Assembly (NCBI GenBank): GCA_963648435.1
Contig: CAVJDT010000009.1
Coordinates: 1 to 44,270, forward strand
Origin: UMGS75 sp963648435
Lineage (GTDB): Bacteria > Bacillota_I > Bacilli_A > ML615J-28 > CAG-313
Direction: 5' to 3'
Length of the DNA stretch: 44,270 nucleotides
Shown here: piece after piece, positions 17,801 through 27,800 of the stretch
Position numbering within the stretch: the first letter of the stretch is position 1
Layout of the letters: each line of letters begins with the position of its first letter
The notes under the pieces: model-generated
What the model saw: only the letters and a program-made list of their open reading frames with translations
Told to the model about the DNA's origin: nothing
The model's database searches: none
Program-made: the position numbers and the translations under genes

Positions 17801-19147
17801 TTATGCTACCTCTTCCTTTTCAAATTTTTCAATTAAGATTTTCCTGATTCTAGTTCCATTTATTTCAAGTACTTTTATATGAATATCATCTACATCTAAT
17901 TCTATTTGATCTTTAGATGTAGGTATTCTATCTATTTTTGAAACAATTAACCCCGCAATGGTATCATATTCATTATTTTCTTCATCTAGTTTTAAGTCTA
18001 ATTCATGATTTAATTCATGAATAGGAAGGTTACCAATAATAATATATTTGTTTTCATCTACTTTTAATATAGGTGTTTCTTCTTCATCATATTCATCTAG
18101 GATATTACCTACGATTTCTTCAATTAAATCTTCCATCGTTACAATTCCTGAAAATCCCCCAAATTCATCCATTAAGAATGCCATTTGTTCTTTATTTTCC
18201 TTCATCTTTTTAAGTAAATCACTAGCATCAATATGTTCATGAACAAAGTAGGCTTCACGCATAATGCTCTTTAGATCTATTTTATCAAGACTTGAATCAT
18301 AACAAGAGTTTAGTAAATCTTTTGTGTTAATGATCCCAATGATGTTATCACGGTCATTTTGATATACGGGAATTCTTGTATATTTTTCAGCTAGAATTTT
18401 TCTTAAATTAGTTTGAAGGTCATCATCTATATCTATCATAAAAACATCAACACGAGGTACCATTAAGTCGGTCGCGGTTAAGTGATAAAACTTTAATGTT
18501 GATTCAATCATTTTTGATTTGTCTTCATCAACGGTTCCGTCTTCTCTTCCTTCATTAACAACATCAATAATATCACTATCTGATATTTTTTCTTCTTCTA
18601 TTCCTTTTTCTACACCGGTTATTTTAACCACAAAATTAGTGGTTGTGGATAGTACTTTAACAAAAGGACTAAATACTGCTTTTATCACGAGTAATGTTTT
18701 CGCAAAACGCATTGATGTTGCTTCTGGATTTCTTAGGGCAATTCGTTTAGGAAAAAGTTCACCAAAGATAAGGGTAAAGTAGGAAAGGATAATTGTAATT
18801 AAAATTGTGGCAATTTGACTACTATAAGGGATATGGACTTTTTGAAGTACAAAAGCAAAATCGCTTGATAAAGTAAGGGCGGCAGTGGCACTTGAGAAGA
18901 ATCCCGCAAGAGTAATTCCTACTTGAATTGTTGATAAAAATTTTGTTTCATCACTACATAGTTTTTCAACTGCTTTAGCTTTTTTGTTTCCTTCACTTGC
19001 TAAACGTTTAATTTTGTTTTTGTTGGCTGATACAATCGCCATTTCAGCAGCGGCGAAAAAAGCATTAACAAGGGTTAAAATTACTATTAAAATTAACTGC
19101 GGCACAAAACTGTCTGGGTCCGCATCAGAATCATCATTGTTGTTCAT
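17801..19147 (-). CDS. CNNM/CorC-type hemolysin family protein
   Basis: A 448-residue membrane protein with the usual order. A DUF21/CNNM transmembrane domain (about residues 10-195, with NAFFAAAEMAIVSANKNKI) comes first. Two CBS domains (about 205-335, with DLMVPRVDVFMIDID and MDEFGGFSGIVTMEDLIEEI) follow, and a CorC_HlyC domain ends the protein (about 355-440). Relatives are linked to magnesium or cobalt homeostasis and are often misnamed hemolysins. AAGGAG precedes the ATG, and the gene starts 19 nt after the SpoIIE-type gene, so it is third in that operon. Confidence 0.9.
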   Translation of the reverse strand: MNNNDDSDADPDSFVPQLILIVILTLVNAFFAAAEMAIVSANKNKIKRLASEGNKKAKAVEKLCSDETKFLSTIQVGITLAGFFSSATAALTLSSDFAFVLQKVHIPYSSQIATILITIILSYFTLIFGELFPKRIALRNPEATSMRFAKTLLVIKAVFSPFVKVLSTTTNFVVKITGVEKGIEEEKISDSDIIDVVNEGREDGTVDEDKSKMIESTLKFYHLTATDLMVPRVDVFMIDIDDDLQTNLRKILAEKYTRIPVYQNDRDNIIGIINTKDLLNSCYDSSLDKIDLKSIMREAYFVHEHIDASDLLKKMKENKEQMAFLMDEFGGFSGIVTMEDLIEEIVGNILDEYDEEETPILKVDENKYIIIGNLPIHELNHELDLKLDEENNEYDTIAGLIVSKIDRIPTSKDQIELDVDDIHIKVLEINGTRIRKILIEKFEKEEVA

Positions 19148-19166
19148 TTATTTTCTCCTTTTTCAA

Positions 19167-21635
19167 TTAGTTTTCATATTTTTTAAAGATAGTGAAAATA
19201 TTTGCATCATTGCAATATTCATATTTTACGTTATCCATCATTTTTTTAACTAGGTAAATTCCAAGTCCTCCTATTGGTCTTGCCTCTAGACTTAATGTTG
19301 TGTCTACTTCTTTCATAAGAAGTGGGTTAAATGGAACACCTGTATCGGTGAAACTTATGCTTACACCATCATTTTTAACATCAACTGTTATTTTTATTTT
19401 GCCTTCTTCATTATCCTTATAAGCAAATTTACAGATGTTACTAATGATTTCATCAAGTGCTATACAAATTGAAGCTTTTATTTTTGGTAATTTTTCTTCT
19501 GGTATTTTATTACAAACAAAAGTAGTAACTTCATCAATATTTGGAATTTTTGATGCTATTTCTAATTCATTTAGTTTAGAAATACCATTATACTTAAAAG
19601 CAAGCATTGTAATATCATCTGCTTGGCAAGCACCACTTGCAAAGTTTTCAATATTTTGAAGTATTTCTTCACATAATTCTTGCATTGATGTTGGCTTTAT
19701 GGAATTAATTAATTGTTGTAATTTTTCTTCTCCAAATAATTTATTATCAGAATTTACTGCTTCAGTTACTCCATCTGTATAAAGGTATAATATACTATTT
19801 TTTTCCATTGTTAATTCATATTCAGTATATTTCATATTAGGAAGTCCTCCTAATATAAATGAATGTTTTTCATTTAAATAGTTGAAGGTACCATTATTTG
19901 AAATAAGCGGATGGGTATGACCTGCCGATGCATATGTTAATTTACCACTAGTTAAGTCGATAACGCCAAGCCACGCAGTGACAAACATCCCTTTATCATT
20001 GTTTTCACATAGTTTATCATTTGCTTCTTTTAGTACTGTGGTAATTGTTTTACCTGATTCCATTAGGCTTTTAATGATGGCTTTTGCGCGCATCATAAAT
20101 AAAGCTGCAGGAATTCCTTTATCTGATACATCAGCTATAACTAAAGCAAGATGGGTGGTATCTAGTAAGTAAAAATCATAGAAATCGCCACCTACTTCTT
20201 TGGCTGTATTCATAGATGCATAAATATCAAATTCTTTATGATCTGGAAATGGCAAAAAGACATTAGGTAAGGCTGAGTGTTGGATTTCTTTAGCAAGGGC
20301 AAGTTCTTTATCTATTCTTGAATTTGCTTCATCAATATAGTATTTTAGGGTATCAACGGTTTTATTAATATCATTAGATAAATAATTGAATTCTTTAGTC
20401 GTTCTAACTTCAATTTTTGTTTCAAGATTACCATTAGATATACGTTTTAAGCCACTTACTACTTTTTGAATATTTTGTACAACTAAGCGGTTAATCATAT
20501 AATATATTAAACCAAATAGTAATACAAAAATGATAATTTCGGTAAATACGGTAATGTACATTGTTAAGTCTTGGTATAAGGTAACTTCATTAACGGGAAT
20601 GTAACTAACGATAATGTAATTATAATCGGATAGGATTTGATAAATACAGTAAGATTTGGTTTTATTAATGGTTGCATTAAAAACAACTAAGGGTTTTATG
20701 TGGGCATAATCGCTTAAGTTTTCGGTTGCATTTAGGAGTTCTCCGTTGTATGTTGCGAAGAGAATTTTTCCATTCATATCATAGATTGCAATACCACCAT
20801 TTTTACCAACACGCCAGTTTTTAATCTTTTCTTTTAGGTCTTCTTCTGGTAAATCTTCTTCTATTGTTTCCTTTAAATCTTCTAAATTTAAGATAAGTAA
20901 GCTTTCTGCTTCTTCATTTGAAATCTTATGCTGAATTGAATATGCAAAAACAAGGGTGGCGATAAATGATAAAGAAAGAAGGACCACTAAGCCTTTTTGA
21001 AACATTTTAGGTAGGCTTTTTCTCGTATCTATTTTGTAGTTATTTTCTCTTAATTCATATAAATTAACTGTTAAAAGTGAAAACATTGCTACGAGTCCAA
21101 CTCCTAAAATCATCGGATTTGCGCATGTTTTAACTATTATAAAGATGTTCGCAGCTTCATTAAAGTTAGTAAAAATGAGGAGTAACATATGCATAACTTC
21201 AATTCCTATGCCCATTAGAAAGCCCCAAAAGCAATTAGGAATTTTATTTTTGAAGTATACTTTTTTGATGATGGCACTAACACCCCCCGCAATAATGCAA
21301 GCAAGTGAACAAGCAACTTTAGTATATGGACCAACGCCAAAGAAAGTACCTGCTATGTATCTTTCCACACCACCTATTGTCCCCGTAATAATACCTGCAG
21401 GCCAACCAAAAATTAAGGCTGCACAAAGAGGAACTGAGTCTCGGACGTTAATTGTAAATTCATCTTTTGATAAACTTAACTTTGTTGAAAGAATGGCAAG
21501 AACACCAAAAATGATGCCAATGATTGTTTGTTTTAACCAAGGTTTGATTTGACTAAATTTGGTTTTACGGTTAAGTAAATAAAGAAAAAATGAGACAAAA
21601 ATGGTAATAAGACCTATAATTATTAGGTTTAGCAT
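19167..21635 (-). CDS. SpoIIE-type PP2C phosphatase fused to an RsbW-like ATPase domain
   Basis: An 822-residue sensor-phosphatase. Residues 1-190 form a LytS-like 5TM domain (NVRDSVPLCAALIFGWPAG). A helix near 215-235, an extracytoplasmic segment, a second helix near 365-385 and a HAMP region follow. The SpoIIE/RsbU PP2C domain (about 455-660) has AKEVGGDFYDFY and ALVIADVSDKGIPAALFM with metal-binding Asp residues. The last 130 residues are a HATPase_c_2 domain like RsbW, with N-box ALDEIISNICKFAY and FTDTGVPFNP. The protein thus holds both the phosphatase and the anti-sigma-type kinase activity of a partner switch. AGGAG precedes the ATG, 9 nt after the STAS-kinase gene. Confidence 0.92.
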   Translation of the reverse strand: MLNLIIIGLITIFVSFFLYLLNRKTKFSQIKPWLKQTIIGIIFGVLAILSTKLSLSKDEFTINVRDSVPLCAALIFGWPAGIITGTIGGVERYIAGTFFGVGPYTKVACSLACIIAGGVSAIIKKVYFKNKIPNCFWGFLMGIGIEVMHMLLLIFTNFNEAANIFIIVKTCANPMILGVGLVAMFSLLTVNLYELRENNYKIDTRKSLPKMFQKGLVVLLSLSFIATLVFAYSIQHKISNEEAESLLILNLEDLKETIEEDLPEEDLKEKIKNWRVGKNGGIAIYDMNGKILFATYNGELLNATENLSDYAHIKPLVVFNATINKTKSYCIYQILSDYNYIIVSYIPVNEVTLYQDLTMYITVFTEIIIFVLLFGLIYYMINRLVVQNIQKVVSGLKRISNGNLETKIEVRTTKEFNYLSNDINKTVDTLKYYIDEANSRIDKELALAKEIQHSALPNVFLPFPDHKEFDIYASMNTAKEVGGDFYDFYLLDTTHLALVIADVSDKGIPAALFMMRAKAIIKSLMESGKTITTVLKEANDKLCENNDKGMFVTAWLGVIDLTSGKLTYASAGHTHPLISNNGTFNYLNEKHSFILGGLPNMKYTEYELTMEKNSILYLYTDGVTEAVNSDNKLFGEEKLQQLINSIKPTSMQELCEEILQNIENFASGACQADDITMLAFKYNGISKLNELEIASKIPNIDEVTTFVCNKIPEEKLPKIKASICIALDEIISNICKFAYKDNEEGKIKITVDVKNDGVSISFTDTGVPFNPLLMKEVDTTLSLEARPIGGLGIYLVKKMMDNVKYEYCNDANIFTIFKKYEN

Positions 21636-21644
21636 AGGTTTCTC

Positions 21645-22817
21645 CTATTCATTTTCCTTAATAAATGGTATTAGTTTTTCTCTTAAAATTTCTCTGGCAA
21701 AAGGTTTTAATTCTGGTAACCAAGTTTTGCTTTTAAGAATTGAGGTTGAAAATCTAAACCATGCAACTGGTTCTAGCCATTTGCCATAGGGGTGCGTGTT
21801 TTTAATTTCTTCTAAATCATGTGTACCAAAATAGCGGTCAAATAGTTTATCTTGAACCATCCTACATACATCTGAAGGAAGATGGTAAAAGTCATTCATT
21901 CCTTCTTTTGGATTTACATAGGCAAAACTAAAATGTAGTAAGCCCATTTCAACAATTGGATTGGCAATTGAGAATTCTCCCATATCAATGATAACAGGTT
22001 TTCCATCTTGAATCATGATATTGTTCATATTTAAATCACCATGAATGCAATGATTACAATTAGGAATTAGGTCATAGAATTTATGTAAGTAAGCTTTTTC
22101 TTCGTTTGTTATTTCATCTATTGGATCAATATCTAGGTTCGCGGCTGCTTGATAGTAGGGAAGTCCACTGTTATTTTCTAAAACAATACTATGGATGCTT
22201 TTACATACATCAGCATACATATCAATGTATTTATCAATATGTTCCATGTCATTTCTAATTAATTCGGAAAGAGTTTTGGCTTGAATTAATTCATATATAA
22301 CACCTTTTCTACCATCACATTCCACAATATCATAAGAGATGGCGGTAGGGGCACCTAAAATAAAGGCTTTTTTAGCAAGTTCTTTTTCTCTTTCAATTTC
22401 TTCTTTTGTAATTTTTGAATAATATAATTTTATGATGGTTTCATCATCTAAACGGTAACATTCACCACAAGCTCCTGCTCCTATTTTTTTGCATCCTTCT
22501 ACGCTTACTTTACGATACGCTGGTACAACTGTCATAATTTCAGAAAACCCTGTATCATTAAAAATCTTTAAAACATCAAGGTTAACATTAATGACGGAAA
22601 ATTCTTTTTTTCCACTTTCTTTTTTTAAATTTAGAATTAATCTAAGTCCTGCACTAGATAAATATTCTAAATCTTGTAAATCAATTACTACTTTAGTTGC
22701 CTCATTAATTGGTTCGTCTTTTAATTCTTCGGTGGCAAGTTGGGATGTTGATGAATTTAAGATACCATCAATCTTGATTGTTAATGTATGATCGTTAAGT
22801 TCCTTTTTTATATTCAT
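21645..22817 (-). CDS. STAS domain fused to a kinase-like phosphotransferase
   Basis: A 390-residue two-domain protein. Residues 1-98 are a STAS anti-anti-sigma domain with YLSSAGLR at 52-59, whose Ser is the usual phosphorylation site of RsbV/SpoIIAA proteins. Residues 108-390 are an APH/protein-kinase-like fold: a glycine loop GAGACGECY (113-121), a candidate Lys at 130, catalytic HGDLNMNN (259-266) and metal-binding IIDMGE (276-281). The neighbour downstream carries the PP2C and RsbW-like domains that would act on the STAS Ser. The kinase domain could be an output controlled by the STAS phosphorylation state (inference). AAGGAT precedes the ATG and TATAAT lies about 30 nt upstream. Confidence 0.88.
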   Translation of the reverse strand: MNIKKELNDHTLTIKIDGILNSSTSQLATEELKDEPINEATKVVIDLQDLEYLSSAGLRLILNLKKESGKKEFSVINVNLDVLKIFNDTGFSEIMTVVPAYRKVSVEGCKKIGAGACGECYRLDDETIIKLYYSKITKEEIEREKELAKKAFILGAPTAISYDIVECDGRKGVIYELIQAKTLSELIRNDMEHIDKYIDMYADVCKSIHSIVLENNSGLPYYQAAANLDIDPIDEITNEEKAYLHKFYDLIPNCNHCIHGDLNMNNIMIQDGKPVIIDMGEFSIANPIVEMGLLHFSFAYVNPKEGMNDFYHLPSDVCRMVQDKLFDRYFGTHDLEEIKNTHPYGKWLEPVAWFRFSTSILKSKTWLPELKPFAREILREKLIPFIKENE

Positions 22818-22846
22818 ATGTTTTATCCTTCCATTTTTCTTTAAAA

Positions 22847-22875
22847 ATTATAACACAATTTTAAAAATAATTCAC
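22847..22875 (-). promoter_or_regulatory. Promoter of the STAS-kinase operon
   Basis: On the minus strand a perfect TATAAT (22852-22847) lies 30 nt upstream of the ATG. A weak -35 GTGAAT (22875-22870) is at 17 nt. The rest of 22876-23057 shows no gene. Confidence 0.55.
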
Positions 22876-23109
22876 GTTAATCGCATAAGATTAAAATTGA
22901 TTTCTTTTTAGATTTTAGGGAAACTTGTTAAATATTTTAAGAGTTTTGAATTTTGCAAATTGCTATTCGTTGATATTTGTATTTTTTTAGGTATTTATAT
23001 GTTGAAGTATTCTTGCTTTCTGTGACTAAACTATACTTTTGTATGTTTTTTCATAACTAGTAATATTGTTTTGTCCTATTACCAAATAACTCTGTCAGGA
23101 GGTTTTACC

Positions 23110-24776
23110 ATGTTTAATTATAACATAAACAGATCTTTTTTTGTTCTAATATGTGATGAGGAAAATATAGAGTTAAGTAAAATTAACAAATTCCTACGCT
23201 TATTAAGTAAATCAGGAGTAGGAAGTATTATAAATAACTATGTTAAATCTAATTCTCAAGGTGGTAGGCCACAATATAACCAGTATAATATGCTAGCTCT
23301 AGTATTGTATTCTTTTGCTTTTTCTACAAGTTCGCTTCGTGATATGGAGGAAAAGTGCATTTTTGATACTAGATATATGTATATATCTAATAATATTAAA
23401 CCTACTTACGTCTCTATATCAAATTTTATTAATGATGTAATTATTCATAATATTGATAAAATTTTTGCTTTAATTACAAAATCAATTTTTCTTGAATGTA
23501 GTTTATCCATGGATGATGTTTTTATTGATGGCTCTAAATTTGAAGCTGATGCAAATAAATACAAATTTGTTTGGAAACCTACAAAATTTCATCTAAAGTT
23601 ATCTACTAAAATTCGTGATCTTTTAATTAAATATTCTTTACATAATGCAATTCCTTCATCTGGTATTATAGAATCTTCTTTAATTTCAAAAAAATTACAG
23701 AATTTAATTATTCGGTACATTCTCTAGATGTTAATACTATTGAATACAAGAATCATATTAAAGATTATCAATTACTTTGTGAATATTTAAGTAAATCATT
23801 AGAATATGAAGAAAAAGAATCTATATGTGGTAATAATAGAAATTCATATTATAAAACTGATCACGATGCTACTGCTATGTGTTTGAAAAGAGATTATTAT
23901 TCAGGATTAGGAACCAATTTTCATGCTGCTTACAACACGCAAATTATTGTATCAAGAGGGTTAATTACATGTTGTTTAGTATCACAACATCGTACAGATT
24001 TAAACTTATTTATTGATATTTTAAAATTACATTATTCCTATTATAATGAATATCCTAAAAATGTATGTGCTGATGCAGGATATGGTAGTTTAGATAACTA
24101 TAAATTCCTATCGTCTAATAAAATTGGTAATTATGTTAAATATTTTAGTTGGGAAGGAAATATATCGGGAAGATATCCTTCACAATATATTATAAATGAT
24201 GACAACTCAATTGCTTGCTTAAACGGGAAAATTGGGTATCCCACTAAAGAAATTAATAGGCATCCTAAAAAAGCTAATGCAGTATTCTATAAAATAACAG
24301 GATGTGATGGCTGCGGATTTAATGATTACTGTAAGAGATTCTTGAAAGATAAGTCAAAAAATGAAAAAATTTTTGAAGTTGTCACAGAATTACAACAATT
24401 TATTAAACAAGCTGAATCAAATTTGTTGTCTATTAAAGGAATAGAGTTAAGAGTTAATAGAAGTTCTCAAGTCGAAGGAGCATACGGTGTAATTAAACAA
24501 GATATGATGTATACTAGATTAAGAAGAACATCTTTAATAAAGGCATCTGCTGAAATAAAACTTATATGCTTAGGCTACAATATACGAAAATTATTTAAAC
24601 ATTATAGTGGAAAAGGCAAATTTAATTACTGGATAGCTCTAGATGATTTAAAACCAGAAGTAAGAAAAAAACCTAGTCAAAAAAGACTAAGTAATAAAAT
24701 CAATAGAAAAAAGGGTGCACTTCATTTCATAGGTTATTTAACAGCCCCATTTTTTAATATTTCTGTAAAAAATTAA
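23110..24776 (+). CDS. IS1182-like DDE transposase, two frames joined at an A7 slippery run
   Basis: AGGAGG precedes the ATG at 23110. The first frame (205 residues, stop at 23727) holds the DUF772-type N-terminal domain and the first catalytic Asp in FIDGSKFEADANKYKF. The second frame (to 24776) holds the second Asp (CADAGYGS), a Cys cluster (TGCDGCGFNDYCKRF) and the catalytic Glu region VEGAYGVIKQDM. A minus-one shift at A7 (23688-23694) gives one 555-residue protein, normal for IS1182 transposases. The heptamer A-AAA-AAA is in the exact zero-frame phase for ribosomal slippage. The family usually has one continuous frame, so a one-base deletion is equally possible. Confidence 0.75.
23688..23694 (+). 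promoter_or_regulatory. Candidate minus-one frameshift site in the transposase
   Basis: Seven A lie in phase so that the zero frame reads TCA AAA AAA TTA. Slipping back one base gives ATT ACA GAA and opens the downstream frame. The zero-frame stop is 31 nt further on. I did not find a convincing downstream stem. Transcriptional slippage on A7 would have the same result. Confidence 0.45.
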
Positions 24777-24806
24777 AACAATTATTAAATAAAAATATAT
24801 TACTAA

Positions 24807-27800
24807 TTAGTAAATGCTATAATCATTCAAACGATTTAAAATACTTGGATATACATTTTCATTTGACCCCTTAGCCAGATCATCCTTAGATATATTTGAT
24901 GCAAGTATGCGATTATTTTTAATTACATACCATAGTTTTTTTAGCATCATTATGTATGATTCATAATCGTCTTTTATTACTGCCATTGCATTTATTAACC
25001 ATTCTTCACTATATTGATATCCGTTATAATAATCATTTAATTGTTTACAAATAAAGTTTACAGCTCCACCTATACCTTGTGTTTCATTAATATTTCTATT
25101 TGTAGCCTTTGGTCCTTCAGCAATAAGAATATGTAATAATAAATGTTCTAAATAGTTGCAATATACAAGTCTATCTGCTTTTTGATATTCAAACGGATTT
25201 TTTGCAGCATAATCTTTATTACAAAGCATAATGGCTTTATCTTCATCGATGTGATGACAAACCAGTCCTTCGCTGGTTCTTTTGACTTTTTGATTTGTGG
25301 TTCTGCATTTATCGTTAACAAAATAATCATATTTAGCAGGTCCATATTTATTAATTAGGAATTGGACTAATTCATAATAATTCATTTTCATTATTTTTTC
25401 GTAATAGCTTTTACCTGTTTCTATTATTGCTAGTTTTGTGAGGTTGTTAGAATTTAATTTTTCTACTTTAGAATCATTTAAAGTGGTTTTAAGGTTTTCA
25501 TTCTTTTTGGTTATGCGTTCATATTCTTTTTCAATAATGTTTCCAAATGATTTATCGTTTATTTCAAGTGTTTGTTCACCTGCAATTGATTTATCAGCAA
25601 ACATATCAAATATTTGTTGTTTTTCTAATAAAATTTCCATCATTCTTTCGTCAACTGTATTTTCGCAAAGCAATCTATAGACAAGGACATTTCTTGATTG
25701 TCCCATTCTATATGCACGTGAAATTGCTTGGTTTTCAATTGAAGGCTTATATTGTGGTTCACACATCACAACTACACTTGCGGCTTGAATATTTAAGCCG
25801 GTACCACCTGTGTTTATTTGAACAAGTAAAACTGTGCCAGCCGGTGCCTTGTTAAATTCATCTACTATTTCTTGTCTCATATCAACACTAACAGAACCAT
25901 TAATTGGCATCAAGCATTTATCCTTTAGGAAATTATATATTTTATTAATTGTATCTAGGAAGAAGGAAAATACTAGAACTTTGCGTCCTTCTTTTTTTGC
26001 ATCTTCTACTATTTCTTTTAGTCTACTCGCTTTAGATGATTTATTTAGATCATTAACATTCCAAGATACGCGTCTTGCATCTAGATATTTTCTTTCCATG
26101 ATGCTTTTTTCATATATGTATTCTTCTTCTGTATCTAATGTGCACCATTCTTCACTTTCAATTTTATCTGGCAATTCAGATAACACATCTTCTCTTTTTC
26201 GTCTATAATATACTGGTACAACACTTTCTTTAAATTGTTCTGACGATGGTTTAAAAGCTATGCCTTTAAGTTTAGAAGCGAGTGTGGGGCTTAAAACACT
26301 AATTAGTGATATCATTTCATCAACTTTATTTTCAAGTGCGGTACCTGACATTAATAATAGTCGATTTGTATGTTTAGCTAACATTCTAGTAGCTGCACTT
26401 CTTTTTGCTTCAATGTTTTTTATATAATGAGCTTCATCAACAATTAGAAGTGAAAACTTGTAATCATCTTCTAGTTTGATGTTTGAAACTGATTCATAGT
26501 TTGTTACAGCTACACCACCATATTTTAACCATTTATCTAAGGCAAGCTTGCGGTCACTACCATAAATTAAAATAGCATTAAGGTTACTATGTTTTTGAAT
26601 TTCTCTACACCAATTGGTTACTACTGATGCTGGACATACAACAAAAAAGTGAGTTGCACCACAATTTTTAAGTGATACCATTGAAGCGATGGCTTGAATG
26701 GTTTTTCCAAGTCCCATTTCATCGCCTAACAATACTTTTCTTTGGTGAATGATATATTTTACACCCCATTCTTGGTATTTTCTTAAGGTGCATGATAAAC
26801 CATCTAGGAATAATGGTTCACTTTGAATTTCTTTTGCGAATTCATCAGGTAGGCCATAAACATAATCACTAGTATCTAATACTTCTGGGTATATTTCTTC
26901 TATAATATTATAGTAACTAATTGAGTTTTGTGCAAAGTTATCCCAAGCATAATTTGCGTTTGGTAAACCATTATGAAACTTTGCTTTTGATTCATTTACT
27001 ACTGGTTGATAAACACTAAATAAAATATCTTTAATATTTTTGTAAGCTGATTTATATTTACTAAATTCATCAGCATCCATAAAAGGAACATTCACACAGT
27101 TACCAAGTGATAAAAGTAAATTAAAGGAACTATTTAGTTCTTTTTTATATTGTTTTTCTATTTCATCTATTTCTTTTAAAAACTCTATTCTATCTTTGTA
27201 ATCACATATTTTTTTAACTACATCTGTTGATGCTTTAGTTTTTTTATCTACTGAGAGTTTTACTTTTAGGTTTTTTCTAATTTCTAAAGCATATTCATCA
27301 CATTTATATTTAATAAAACTTGCGGTATCTGAACTTATACCATATACATTTGATAGTTTTAATACTGATGTATTATATATATCAAGGAAAGTTTCATAAC
27401 CACTATTTTTAAGATTTTTAATCCTTATGCCTGGTTTTATTCGAGATAACTCTTCAATAGGAATTTTTCTTAATTCAGTTACAAACTCTTCGTTTAGTAA
27501 TTCATCAATAGATTTTCTAATTTCATTTTTACATGTAGGTATTGAACTTTCAATGTTACTAAATTCTTGGATAAAAGTGTTATATTCATCTTGTAACTTG
27601 CTAAATGCCGGAGCAATAGCATTATCATTTAATACTGTTCTATTTATCTCATAAATAGAGTCTTTATATCTTTTATTATTACAAACATAATCTTTTTTTA
27701 TATCTTTTAAATCAATGTTTTTAATATTTGATAATTGATACATTACATCATTATATGATTCAACAAATGATTCACCTTTAAGTTTTTCTAACTCATTAAA

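Larger units (their letters stand above)
23058..24805 (+). mobile_element. IS1182-like insertion sequence
   Basis: A transposase in two frames is bounded by imperfect inverted repeats matching at 13 of 15 positions. The left end is TAGTAATATTGTTTT at 23058-23072; the right end, read in reverse, is TAGTAATATATTTTT at 24805-24791. The implied size is about 1.75 kb, normal for this family. I see no clear target-site duplication. The right end sits 1 nt from the stop codon (24807-24809) of the converging SNF2 gene, so the insertion landed exactly at that gene's end. Confidence 0.7.

Noticed and set aside
21145..21552. Open frame of 135 codons on the plus strand
   Set aside because: Antisense to the membrane domain of the SpoIIE-type protein.
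25834..26208. Open frame of 124 codons on the plus strand
   Set aside because: Antisense to the SNF2 core; low-complexity shadow translation.
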